Shown in pieces: positions 35,569-47,400 of a stretch of 64,000 nucleotides of DNA. Where the stretch lies: NCBI GenBank assembly GCA_032433765.1, contig JAVIAB010000073.1, positions 71,251,959-71,315,958 of the forward strand, written 5' to 3'. The DNA comes from Megaustenia siamemsis (lineage: Eukaryota > Mollusca > Gastropoda > Stylommatophora > Ariophantidae). Position numbers and translations under genes: made by a program. The notes under the pieces are model-generated. The model was not told the origin of the DNA. It worked only from the letters and a program-made list of their open reading frames with translations, and did not search any database. The first letter of the stretch is position 1. Each line of letters starts with the position of its first letter.

Positions 35569-35583
35569 GAACATATAGAAAAG

Positions 35584-37440
35584 CAGAAACTATTTGCTTT
35601 AAAGTTTATTAATTACAAAAGGCTATCAACAACATACATGGAGACTCATTGTGGAATATACTGAGATAATATGGAATACCACCAAAAATCATCAGAGATC
35701 TGTATGATAACTTTTCTTGTACAGTTCACATAGAGGCAGGACTGAGTGAATGGCTCCTGATTGAAACAAGAGTGAAACAAGCATCTTATCTCCCTTGTTA
35801 TTTAGAATGTCATTGGCTTCATAATGCAGAAATATTGTGCAGGCAACAAAAACTACTGGATACATACTTTGATCTTGATTAAATGCCTTAATTTTGTGCA
35901 CAAGATAGTTCTCTTCAGTAGCAAGTGTGAACCGGATACAAGAAAAACAAATGCCCTGTCATCAATGGCTGTCATCAATTAGCATTTGAGATCAACGAAT
36001 AAAAAAACAATAAAATGTAATACAAAAAATCATATTCATCCAGAACAAAAAGTATACCTAGAAGGAAAATTAATAAAAGAAGTAGATCTATTTGTATGTC
36101 TTGGGAGCAGCATAGATGAATAAGGAGAAACAAAGAAATTATAATCAGAATGGCAAAGGCGCCTGACAGCAACAAAACTGGAAGTTGTCAGCGACCCACA
36201 GCTGATGGCTTGCGCCTGGATCGATGAACCAGAACCTTCTGCTCCACCTCTTTGTGGTGCCTCCAGAAACAGACTAACCTGTCTAGTCTGGCCAAGCAAG
36301 TAGGGATCAAAAGAGAAGACAACCCAGTACTCAAAAGTAACATGCTGAAGTTGGATGTGTTGGGCCGAAAGGTGCAAATGTCAGTTTTACTGCAAACCAC
36401 AACACAATGTATACATGCCACTTAACATCTTTTTAAGGGTGGATGGTGAAGAGATGTATTCCTTTAGTCATCAGGTGAATGCAGTCAAGCAAGGCTGCAA
36501 TGAATTTCAGAAACCTTGATAAATTATGGAAGTTAGAATTACAAAGCACAAAAACAAAGCTCCGGATTCACAAATCAAATGTGTTATCTCCTTTACTTAT
36601 GCACACAAAAGCTGGGAAACAACTAAAAAAAAAAAGAAAAGAAATTAGATGCATTCAGAAACAAATGTCTCAAGAAGATATTTTGATTACTAGAAATTAA
36701 TTCAAGACCAGTGCAGAAGTAAGAGGAATGGCCATGCCCAGCAATATCTATAATCAAGAAAAAAAAGTTGAGCATATGTCAGCCTTTTGATGAAAAGAGA
36801 CAACAAGGAAATTTCAAAACAAACCCTCAAATGTGAAACAGTATGTAAAGGAAAAAGAGAAATACTTAGGAAAACAATAAGAACATTGAGGTGAAAAGCG
36901 GCAACAGTGGACATCAGCTTCCTTGTTGAGATTAAGAGGCTCACCCAGAACAGGTACACGTGGTGAGATACAATGCAGGTTTAGTGCAAAGATTGACACT
37001 TAATACCACACATTGGCAATAGCAATTAAATACAATAAAGTAACATGTTGCACAGTACCAACAAAGCTGTAGAAATGAAATTACTGAGGACATATATTGT
37101 GTCAGTAGCAACATATGGTTGCGAATCATGGACAATCTCCTAAACAACAATGACGTTGATGACTGATCAACAATGATGAGAACTGGCTTATAAAGATCTT
37201 ACAGAAGAAATTACATTATTACAGTCACATCAAAAGACATAAAGGGCTAGAACATATGGAAGGCATAGTTCCAGGGAGACAAGACAGGTAAAGACCAAGA
37301 AAAAGGTGGTTTTAAGACATCTGAGAGACCTTTGACTTGACAATAGAGGAAGTGGTAGATCTAGCTAGAGACAGAGATTTCTTCAGGTTAGCTACGATGA
37401 GTGCAACATTTTGCAAAGAACATGAAACCAGATGATGATC
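35584..37440 (+). mobile_element. Old LINE (F4), 3' segment
   Basis: Resumes the interrupted reading (EHIEK is encoded in the target duplication): FINYKKAINNIHGDSLWNIL, then YGIPPKIIRDLYDNFSC, then decayed VKQ, SWTIS and HIKRHKGLEHMEG-type stretches. Many stops. Interrupted by an R2 repeat at 36155-36480. Confidence 0.65.
36155..36480 (+). repeat. Dispersed repeat R2, near full-length copy
   Basis: AACTGGAAGTTGTCAGCGAC through TAACCTGTCTAGTCTGGCCA and AACCACAACACAATGTATAC to TTAGTCATCAGGTGAATGC. It gives the R2 boundaries, inserted in the old F4 LINE. Confidence 0.85.
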
Positions 37441-38664
37441 CAGCTGGAAGCAGGTAGCAAACATTTGCTTTAACCCTAGATTACTATACCATAGTATTTA
37501 CAGCATCAAAATACAAATTCTTCCAAATTTGACAGTTTGCCATGGTCAGACATTTTCCCCCTCCGTGCACCTTCCTAATTACTACTTCCAGTGACCACAG
37601 TGTGTTTAATTTGTTTATATTGATGTAGAATTTTTGTTGTTTTTTTTTCATTTCGTGAGATACGATCATATAATGTGAAGAAAAAAAATTAGTTGTTTTT
37701 CTTTTTTTTTTGGGTGTGACCAGGGAAATTTACTTGGGCGTCAGCTGACATCAATCCTTTGTGACTTGGGAAACATAGCAAATAACGCAAGGAGGTAGCT
37801 GAACATACTTACTACGACCATACTGAGAGACATTGTAACATGTCTGGTCCATGCTGTCAAATTTCATGTCATAAATCAACCTGAGCCAGGAAGTCCAAGT
37901 AAATGATTCGCAAATGTCCCAGTGTATCACCTAGTGGAAACATACAGCTGTGTGTCAAAAGTTTAAAGAAAGTATTTTTAGAGCTCCTGATGTCTAATGT
38001 TACATTTAAGTGGTAGTAATTTTTACTACGCTATCGTAAATACGTCAGTCACAGATAAATATTGTAATCTAGGTTAAACAATGAACTCAGTTTGAGAAAA
38101 GTTGCCCACAGTTTTAGACACACAGAAAGTAAACTCTGACTCCTTACACTAAATCCATTGTGTCTTCAAGACTGACAGGATCTTTTTATTACTATTATAG
38201 CAGAAGTATTTATCTAAATTAGGAAAATCTGGCGCACAAATTGTAACACATGGAAAACAACAATAGAAAATGTTGCAGCAGCATTCAAGGAAGAGATGAT
38301 GTTACAATCAGAAAACAAACGATGCAAGAGATTGGAGATCACGCAACACAAATGCTCCTTGTTCATTCTGTGGTTGGATTTGTCTATCCAATATTGACAG
38401 ATTCAGCCATGAGAAAAGCTGCTCTGTATAGTAGGAATGTTTAAATGTTTTATTTTTACATAATGGATATGTAAAATGAATAAAAATAAGACATTTACAT
38501 TATCTTATTACATCAGAAGATATAGCAATTTGTGAACAAAATTATCATCATTGTTGAAATAACTGTGATCATTTAAAGAATCTTTTTAAATTACTGTTAG
38601 CTTTATTGTTACATTTCATAACATTTTTTTTGGTTTCAATGTAAACAAATTTTTTTACTTTTAG
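37441..38664. other. Non-coding, upstream of the host gene exon
   Basis: AT-rich. No supported gene. If the exon at 38665 is not the first, this is intron; its acceptor is the T-rich AATTTTTTTACTTTTAG at 38648-38664. Confidence 0.5.
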
Positions 38665-39395
38665 CTGGCACAAAATGTCGGATGATATCGAATTGGAGGG
38701 TGAGCTGGAAGGTGATATAGATGTAGATTGGGCAACACCAGTCAGGGACGGTGGTGACAGGAGACCTAGGAAACAAAATCGGGGGGGTCGACAACGATCT
38801 GACAAGTCATCTAGTAGTAAAGATAAGACTGAGAAAGCTGGTGACAAATCTGATCTCAACAATGCAAAGGAAGACAAAGTTAGCTCAACAAAAACCAGAC
38901 CAGCCCAAAGCAGAGGCTCTCAATCATCTGCAAAGTCAACAGATACAAAATCAGATCTCTCAAAAAAAATGTCAAATAAAAATTCATCTGATGTTGGTGA
39001 TATTGCTGGTTTGATTGGTAGTCTTGACTCCAACAGGAAAAAAAATGTTGAGACAGTGCCAAAGATTCAAAAAGATGACAGGAAAACTGATTCTGCTGTT
39101 AAGACACCCTCTAAGTCAGCGGAACTGTCGGAACTGGCAACACGTAAACGTACGTCAACTGCTGATGGAGACGTGGATTGTAGTAAATCTAAGAAGAGCT
39201 GTAATGGAGATGGCAGTAAAGATGAATCTCCAAGAATTGTTGAAGACAAGGATGACACGATTGTAGTGAAACAAGAAGATCAAAAAGATGTAAAGAAAAT
39301 TATGCCCTGTCCAGAGGAAGAGTGCAGAAACATTGATACTGACCTTGTTGAGGAAATGATTGAGAGTGCCAAAAAGGACATAAAGCCAAAAAATG
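38665..39395 (+). CDS. Host gene, exon A (start codon at 38675), Ser/Lys-rich acidic N-terminus
   Basis: The ATG at 38675 opens a 240-codon frame: MSDDIELEGELEGDIDVDWA, then basic and Ser/Lys-rich low-complexity sequence (NRGGRQRSDKSSSSKDKTEK), a KRTSTADGDVD stretch, and DTDLVEEMIESAKKDIKPKN. The exon is bracketed by a good acceptor (T-rich tract then TTTTAG at 38664) and the donor G|GTGAGT at 39395/39396, phase 1. Joining to 59859 gives GCT (Ala) and keeps the frame. Past the donor the reading runs into intron and a LINE, which supports the splice call. The composition suggests a disordered nuclear or chromatin-linked protein. I recognise no domain and do not name it. Confidence 0.75.
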
Positions 39396-39468
39396 GTGAG
39401 TTACCTTTAAATAACATGTTTGTTTTGGCTGCTCATGGTGATACTTTCTTTGTGGGGTTGGCTGTGCT

Positions 39469-40667
39469 CATCATCATCATGTGCCTTACCGGTTGGCGTG
39501 AGTGATCATGTCCCCCCACAATCTTCTATCTACAGTGCATCGTATTCTGTTCTGTTGTTGACTGTTTTCCATGACATGACACCAAGCTATCCAGTATTTT
39601 CTCTCTTTGTCGTCTGCGATCTCTCTTTACTTTTATTTTGCCAGTTGTAACCTAGTATTCCAACTTTCCTCTGCTCATGATGTGCCCAAGAAATGTTCAT
39701 TGCTTCTTTCTGATGTTTTTTAAGAGCTCCCTTTTTGTGTTGGCCTCTTTGAGAACTTCCTCATTGGTCTTTTTCGCTGTCCAGGGAACTTTCAACATTC
39801 TTCTGAGAAATCCCATCCCTGTGGCCTCTAATTGTCTTTTCATTTGCTTGTCTACTGTCCATGATTCGCTTCCATAGGTCAGAATTGGTTCTATATAGCA
39901 CAGATGAACTCTCTTTCTCATTTTTATTGACATAGATTTGTTGCATAAGATATTTTTCATTTTCTGAAATGCTATTTTGGCCTCAGCTATTCTGCTTTTT
40001 ATTTCTGTGGTGCATCTCCCATCTGATGTTATTATTGTGCCCAAGTATTTGAAACGTTGCACTTGTTTCAGATTTGTCTCGTTTATTTTTATGCTGCATG
40101 ATGGTGGTGATTGTTTCTTCGATATATCCATTACTTCTGTTTTCTTACTATTCAGACTGAGACCTTTCTTGTTGCTTTCTTTTACTATTATGTCTATCAT
40201 TTCTTGTAGTTCATTCTCTGTCTCTGCTATTAAGACTGTGTCATCCGCATATCGCAAATTATTTATGTTGTGACCGTTGACTTCAATTCCTTTTTTGTCT
40301 ACTATTGATCTCATAATATATTCGCTGTAAAGTGAAAACAAATCCGGTGACGGAACACAGCCTTGTCTGACTCCTTGCTTTATATATTGGAATTGTCCTG
40401 TTTGGTTGTTAATTCGTATAGCTGCTGTTTGTTGCCAGTACATGTTTTTTATGATTCGCAGATCCTTGCCATCAATCTTTAATTTCTCCAGCATATTGAT
40501 TATTTCCACATGCTTTACTTTGTCAAATGCTTTCGTGTAGTCTATAAAGCACATATATAGATCTTTCTTTACCTCTATAGATCTTTCTATCAATGTTCTT
40601 AAGATGTATATTGCATTATTGGTGCCCTTTCCTTCCACAAATCCACATTGTTCCTCACTTATTTAAA
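39469..40667 (-). mobile_element. LINE (F2 relative), 5'-truncated, with 313-codon open RT
   Basis: Minus strand. A 5' truncation point is followed by [36 protein letters not shown] (motif A), [32 protein letters not shown] (YADD intact), KYLGTIITSDGRCTTE and VPWTAKKTNEEVLKEA. The frame breaks near 39697 and the copy ends with the ATGATGATGATG tail at 39469. The 11-bp duplication TTGGCTGTGCT flanks it (39458-39468, 40668-40678). It sits about 70 bp inside the intron that follows exon A. Young, dead-on-arrival insertion. Confidence 0.9.
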
Positions 40668-40901
40668 TTGGCTGTGCTAGACTTTGATATTAGTTACAAA
40701 AGGAAACAGGTTACACTGACCTGCTGGCATTATGTTCTCAGTCCTTCAAAACACAAACAATTGAGATATAATTATTGATGGTACCTTTTTAAAAAAAAAC
40801 TATCTTTATATCATTATCCCATTACTGGGGTGTGCAGAGGTGACATATAGGACCAGATAATAAAGGCTGCTTGTCCTGACCAGGAGCCACAATATCTGTT
40901 A

Positions 40902-43015
40902 TAGCTTGTTTCATAACTCGTGCCCAACTTTTAAAATCGATAGCTCTTTAACCGCTTGTTGTAAGTTGTTCAAAATTTGCATGTAAAGTTATAATGATTA
41001 GAACCCAACAGGGAATTAATTTCATTAAAAAAAACATTTGGTTATTATTGTTGCTTATTTTATTTATATAAATTTATAACGACCCATTGATGTAGTCAAA
41101 ACTTAATGTTTACAGTATTTTAAGTTAAAAATAGCGAGTAAAAATCCATACACGGTAAAATTGACGTGTTTGCACGCTTTTACCGTGGTTTTTTGACACA
41201 ATTAGACACTTGTAAAAAACACGAGAAATTGTGTGTTCCATTTCCGTTCCTTCATAGGTGGAGACGTGGAGCGATAACATTTATCATGAGTCTTAAAATG
41301 AAATTCTGCAGTTTACAAAACATCGCAATAAAAATGTATGACTATTTTTGCAAAGAGGCTAAACAAGTAAGATTATTTCATTCTTTAGAAAACCCTGAGA
41401 ATAGGACAAGACACATTTTGGATTTATCTAAACGGTCATTTAATCGCTGGATTCAAATCACGTGACCGTCAATGTTCAAAATATACAAAATCACAAGGAA
41501 GAGAAAAAATGTTGGATAATTTCGACAGTGAACTTATTAGAAGTGAAATTCGCAAAATGTTGGGTATGAATGAAACTGTTACAATAAGAAAATTAAAAGT
41601 ATCGCTGAAAAAAGAACAACAGTATTGAAATATCAAAGTCTACATTATGGAGGAATGTGAGAGCTGCAGGCTTTACATTCAGAAAGTATTCCAATGGACG
41701 AAACATCATCTGTGAGAAGCCACATATAGTAGTCATGAGAAGCAAGTACTTACGTGAAGTAAAAGAGGTGCGCAAGCAAGGTTATGATATTGTGTACTTG
41801 CATGAAACATGGATCAATGCTCACCACACTAACCAAAGGGAATGGCAGTCATCAGATGGAAAGATTAAGAGATTAATACCTAGCAGCAAAGGACAGCGCT
41901 TGATAATTTCTCATGCAGGTAGTCGACAACATGGACTAATACAGAATGCAGAGCTCATTTTTCTTTCAAAATCCATAGACAATCAGGATTATCACTCTGA
42001 GATGAATGGTCACATATTTAGACATTGGATTGAAAATTCTGTTCTCCCATCACTAGATCGACCATCTTGCCTAATAATGGACAATGCGGCATTCCACAAC
42101 ATTGTTGCACTTGAAGATAAAGTCCCGACGTCATCCAGTACAAAAGATGCTATTAAGATATGGCTCACTAAGGAGCACATACAATTTAATAACATGTACT
42201 TAAAACCTGAATTACTATCTCTAGTAAAGCAAAAACAAAGGACAAAGATTTTTCAAATAGATAAGATTATCCAAGAGCACGGTCATATAAGTTTGAGGCT
42301 GCCACCTTACCATGCTCATTTAAATCCAATAGAACTAATCTGGGCAAAATTAAAAGGACAAGTTGCAGATGAAAATACAACATTCAAAATATGCGATGTA
42401 AAGACTCTTGCTAATCTCACTTTATTAAATATAGACAAAGATTATTGGGCTAAATGTGAAGACCACGTCTTAAAATAGGAAGAGGAATATTGGAAAAATG
42501 ATGGTTTGTGGAATGTTCAACCCCAAACAGTTATTAATCTTTGAGACTCGTCTGATTCAGAATGAAAGTATATAGCCCCCACAATGTTGGCCCCTATATT
42601 ACCTTAAATTAGTTCAACAAACGGTCCTTATCAGGACCACACAACTATGAAAATTGGACATACAGGTATACCTTGATATTATCGTCCGCCCTCAAACTGA
42701 GAAGACAATAATTCTCCTGGTGTTTTGTCTTATTAGGTTATTTCCCCATTACGGCCACGCCTTTACCTAGTGAAAATTAATCATAGACCAGCAACTACGG
42801 TAATTTCTATTATTTAGGGGTTCACAATTTACAATTTTGACAAACATCAAAGAAATTCGCCGCTTTAAGAAAACTGCAGCTGCAAGATATTTGTTAAATA
42901 TACATTTAAAGGGTCTTTTGCATTCTAATAACATTTGGAAAATTTCAACAGTTTTTAACAAATGGTTACTGAGTAATAGCGTTTTGAAGTTGGGCACGTG
43001 ATTTGAAACGCGCTA
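40902..43015 (+). mobile_element. Tc1/IS630-like DNA transposon, inactive
   Basis: The ends form imperfect terminal inverted repeats (TAGCTTGTTTCATAACTCGT at left; the reverse complement of the right end starts TAGCGCGTTTCAAATCACGT, and both share GTGCCCAACTT). TA dinucleotides flank them (40900-40901, 43016-43017), as expected for Tc1-like insertion. About 2.1 kb long with one degraded transposase gene. Confidence 0.8.
41286..42478 (+). pseudogene. DDE_3-type (IS630/Tc1) transposase, broken
   Basis: An N-terminal helix-turn-helix piece (41286-41464: LQNIAIKMYDYFCKEAKQVR, RTRHILDLSKRSFNRW) is followed after a stop by DNFDSELIRSEIRKMLGM. A frame change then leads to the main frame from about 41635: SKSTLWRNVRAAGFTFRK, YDIVYLHETWINAHHTNQ, CLIMDNAAFHN (second catalytic Asp) and LPPYHAHLNPIELIWAKLK (terminal Glu block). 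The first catalytic position normally reads YLDETW; here it is YLHETW, an Asp-to-His change that removes the metal ligand. With the frameshifts it cannot transpose. A cut-and-paste transposase relic. Confidence 0.85.
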
Positions 43016-43850
43016 TAATTGTTGATAAAGGACATTCCCAGTTCTTTTTACTGAACTTCTTCCTTCTTTATCAATTCCATTTATCTCTCAGATATCAGAT
43101 ATTTACAACTTAGAAGTTCTGTTGTCAAGATTTATCTTTTCTTTTAACCCTAAAGAGCTCTTTTTTCCCCCTTTCTCATTCACTTTTCAGCATTTACTGT
43201 TTTTAGCTCTCTGGTTGGCTTCTTTGTCTGTAACTTTTCTGAATGTTTCTAGTATTCAAACTATCCATCTTTTCAAGGGTACTCTCTCACACAGTTGTTC
43301 ATCATTGATATTTAGTTGATTTACTCATTTCTCATGGAGATAAAATATACATCCTCCTATTATACATTCAAAGTAACCATAAATAATTGTTACTCAAAAT
43401 TGTAAAAAACATTTTGCAGTTAAAAAGCCTAAATATTAAATGCCCCAAAACTCTCAGATTTGCTAATCTTCTACTGTTTTGTTACATGCATTAACTGCTA
43501 ACATAGATAAAAGATAAATATTAGCTTTAACTAAAAATGTTACGTTTTGTCTGTGGTATCACACATTGAAACCACTTTCATAAAATATTAATTTTAAGAA
43601 TGTGGAGAATGTACTAGGCTCAAGACTACCCCATCCATAAATATTACACAATTTCAACAATTATAACTAAATTGCCATTTTGAGGTGAAAACAAACAACA
43701 GCGCTCAGTATGTTGTTTTCATAGATTACTTTTATTTTTAGAGGTGATTCTCTCATTTGCTAGTCAGTTGAATGCTAGACCGTAATTGTTTTTTCTTTCC
43801 TGGTGGTGAATGTCTTTTGCTCTCAAATAATAATTTTTGCTTATAATATT
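43016..43850. other. Intronic DNA with LINE relic
   Basis: 43100-43330 is a worn minus-strand LINE C-terminal relic like that at 22850-23265. The rest is AT-rich and empty up to the Polinton target duplication. Confidence 0.45.
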
Positions 43851-43856
43851 TTTTGT
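43851..43856. other. Target site duplication, left copy (TTTTGT)
   Basis: TTTTGT immediately precedes AGTAGTTAATCC. The same six bases occur at 59642-59647, right after AACTAC. If the element is taken as fully symmetric (ending AACTACT), the duplication is 5 bp (TTTGT). Polintons are known for 6-bp duplications. Confidence 0.85.
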
Positions 43857-44139
43857 AGTAGTTAATCCGGTATGAAAATGATACCACCCCCCTGATCTCA
43901 CCATCCCTGAAGCAAATAAAAACCCCAGTCCCCTCGAGTTTGGGGTGGACCTAAAATCTACCTTTTTTCGATCGTTTTGATATCGGATGGTGTCCAGAAA
44001 CCACTACCCCCTGATCTCAACATCCCTGAAGCAAATTAAGTTTGGGTTACCAAACTCGAGGGGGGCTGGGGGGTTTTAATTTGCTTCAGGGATGGTGAGC
44101 TCAGGGGGGTAGTATCATTTTCATACCGGATTAACTACT
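43857..44139. repeat. Left terminal foldback repeat (283 bp)
   Basis: Starts AGTAGTTAATCCGGTATGAA and ends TTCATACCGGATTAACTACT, so it is itself an imperfect inverted repeat of about 85 bp per side. A ~30-bp motif (CATCCCTGAAGCAAAT) occurs three times: plus near 43902 and 44020, minus near 44090. Runs of C and G and CTCGAG are prominent. It matches 59359-59642 in inverted orientation. It probably includes the element's replication/integration end. Confidence 0.88.
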
Positions 44140-44182
44140 CAGGAAAAAACAGTTAGAGAGTGTAGCTCTATAGATATATGAT

Positions 44183-44461
44183 ATGGCGCCAGGCAAAAAT
44201 CATTGTGCGTGGCTAGTGTGGGGATCTACTACAACCTGTGGGAAGACGTGCAGGGGTTCGTACTGCTGGATTCATAATGATAGAATACGGAAAGGTGGTG
44301 GAACAACACCATGTATTGGCTGCGGCGTGGGCGTCTCAAACAAGCTTAGTCTCTGTGTAAGATGTGGGTACCATAACGCACACACCAGAGAAAGCAAGGC
44401 ACGCACGAGAGCCTTTCACAAGGAGTTTACACGCCTAGCGCGGATCGAAATTTCCTATTAG
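44183..44461 (+). CDS. Small Cys-rich putative zinc-binding protein (92 aa), left arm
   Basis: First gene inside the terminus, 33 bp upstream of the polymerase and in the same direction. It contains CGKTCRGSYCWIH, TTPCIGCGVGVSNK and LCVRCGYH: paired cysteines (CxxxC, CxxC, CxxC) plus histidines, enough for one or two zinc sites. The C-terminus is basic with many Arg and Lys. No catalytic motif. A DNA-binding or regulatory role is a guess. The identical copy on the right arm, kept open, supports it as a real gene. I do not recognise the family. Confidence 0.75.
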   Translation: MAPGKNHCAWLVWGSTTTCGKTCRGSYCWIHNDRIRKGGGTTPCIGCGVGVSNKLSLCVRCGYHNAHTRESKARTRAFHKEFTRLARIEISY

Positions 44462-44494
44462 AGAAATGAGGGCTAATGGCTATAGACATACAAC

Positions 44495-47400
44495 ATGCCT
44501 ACTGTTAAGCAGTTGCGAATAGAAGCAAAGAGTTACGGGTTAGAAGGCTACTCAAAAATGCGGAAACCTGAATTGACACAATTAATCACAGAGGCCCGAC
44601 AACAAGTCCAACGTGAGCGCATAGCTCGTGGAGTAAAAAGTGGAAACTTAACTAGACGATACCCTGCCATGTTTAGTCTTAACTATGATGATCCTCAGAG
44701 ACCGGAAAAGCTGCGTCATGAACTAAAGATGTTTGATGATGAGATAACTGCTACATTGCGAGCTCGTAAATATGAGCAAGCTGTCAAGAAAAATCCAAAA
44801 CTTCGACTGCCAGCTCTGAGAAAGTGGATCGCAAGAATGAGCTTGCAATGGAAAGCCCGGCAGGTCTTAGGGCCCCTTCATCGCGGAGGAGAGCCCCCGG
44901 CTCGCAAGATCGCAAGGGAGGGTGAGAGAATACTTCAGGAGCTCATCCCGATAGACGGGGAATCGCGAGGAAGACGGGTCATCATCTGGAAATTCTTCCG
45001 AGGTCTATCGAGGTTCGTTGAAAATGGTAACACCCCTGTCGATCGTGTGATGGAGAGGGTAGCTGAACTGCAGACAGCTTTCTATCTCAGATATAGCTAC
45101 ACAATTCAGATCCGTCACATCGAGACTGGTAAAATCATACTTTTCCACCCAAATGAACTTGGCAGTCGACGTGGCAGTAACCTATTGACCACACAGGCCG
45201 CAGCTCGTCAGTGGTTAGAGGAACAGGAAGAAAAGCGTTTTGAGAATGAAAAGAAGCCCAATACAAAATGGATTTTCCTACGTTGGGTACAGGTCGAGAT
45301 CAAGGCTATTCTGACCAATGAACTGCTGGTAGGAAACGGTCGATTACCAGACTGGCTGCGAAACAAGAAAGGGCTCGTTGCGCTGGACGGCTACAACGAT
45401 AATTTCTGTTTCTTCCGGTGCCTAGCTGTTCATCGAGGATCCAGATCAGACCGTTGTACTGAGAAAGCGCACGAACTAGCCAGATCTTTCTTTGGGGCAA
45501 ATGTTGACCTTACTAAAACACCAAAGCTACCGTTCGCAGACTTTAAATTGGCCGAGGAGCATTTTCGTCTGGGCATACGAGTTAACCTGCCGAGTGAGGA
45601 TGGCATCTGGAGGCTTATAAGACAACCGGCACACTATTCTGAAATAGGCATCGAACCAATAACGCTTTCTATCTACAACGAACATGCTTCGCTGATCACG
45701 GACATCAAGAAACTAACCAACACCTATGCTTGCGGACACTGTAATCAGCGGTGCACGCAGTCAACTAGCCTGCAGCGACACGTCACTCGTTGTCAAAAGG
45801 GGGAAACCGAAGTCATTTGTAAGGGTGAGAAAGTGATACGCCCCCAATCTGCCTATGAAAAAGCCTTCGATCCTAAGTCAAGTGCCAGTCTCGCCTCGAT
45901 ACAGTGGATCGAGCACGAAGCACAAGCCCGAGGGTTACACATTCACCATGCTCACTGTGGTCACGGTGGGGAGCGGGAGATCGCAGGTGCTCCTGTAGAC
46001 GGGTATGAGCCAATCACGAGGACAGTGTTTCAATTCCACGGTTGTTATTTCCACGGATGCCCTGTCCACTGTAAGCAGGACGAAACTAGAAAAATAATCA
46101 AAAAGACACGACAGGGAATAAAGGAGGAGGCCGTCTATGTTCGAGATATACTCAAGAAGACCCGTCAGCAAGAACGAAAAATCGTAAACGCTGGGTACAA
46201 CTTGGTGGTCGTGTGGGAATGTCGAAAGCCTCCGCGTTTAAATATCCCAATGCCTGCAGAAAGAACTGTTACATATCAACATTTTATCTTTTATGACTTC
46301 GAAGCTTTACTCGACAAAACGCAGAGAAATGAACCCACCCTCGACCTCACATATGAAAACGAACACACACCGATCTCAGTGTCGATAGGGGATACTCTAG
46401 ACCGTCAACCAACACATATTTGTGACGCCGACCCAAAAGCTTTGACAAACAAATTCAGGCTAGAACTCCAGCGCCGAGCTGCAATCTTAAGGGCTGAGGT
46501 CGAGACCCAGTTTCTACCAGACGACATCACTTTACTGTCTCAGAAGCAACAAAATAAGATACGAGATTGGTGCTCGCAGGTCCCGGTATTAGGTTTCAAC
46601 TCGGGCAAATACGATCTGAACCTCATCAAGCAATACTTTGTAGAAGAGCTCGCCGACACCTGTAAAAAAGTCTTTGTAGCTAGTAAAGGCACAAAAATAA
46701 TGTTCCTAGTAACACCCGAGTTCAAATTCTTGGATATCATCAACTATTTAGGCCCTGGTGCCTCCTACGACAACTGGATCAAAGCCTACGGGTGTCAGCA
46801 GACAAAGTCGTGGTTCCCATACGAATGGTTTGACAGTCCGGATAAACTTGCGTATCCAGGCCTTCCAGACTACCCTGCATGGTTCTCTCGGTTGAAAAAT
46901 GCGTACCCCCTGTCTAAGACAGAATGGGGTGACTGTCAATGTATCTTCAGAGAGAAAGGAATGACAACTTTCGCAGATTGGCTACGTTACTACAACGACC
47001 TCGACGTAGGTCCTGGCATTGAAGCGGCTGAGAAGATGAGAACCTACTACGGCGAAAAAGGCATCGATATATTTAAAGACGCTGTTTCACTGCCAGGGGT
47101 GTCCCTACAGTATCTATTAAGGGGTACACCAGAAGGGTCCTTCTATGCTCCAGGTAAAAAGGCATACACGTATTTGAAAGCTGCAGTAACTGGAGGTCCC
47201 TCGATAGTCTTCACCCGTTATCACGAAGCGGGGGTCACACGAATCCGCTCGCATCAAAATCCTAAAGCAAAACGCTGTAAGCGGGCAGTTGGATATGACG
47301 CAAACGCCCTATATCTTTCTACAATGCTTCAGGACATGCCAGCTGGTAAAGAGAAGGTAATCGAGCTTAAAGAGCCTGAGGTTGATGCGCCCAGGGTACG

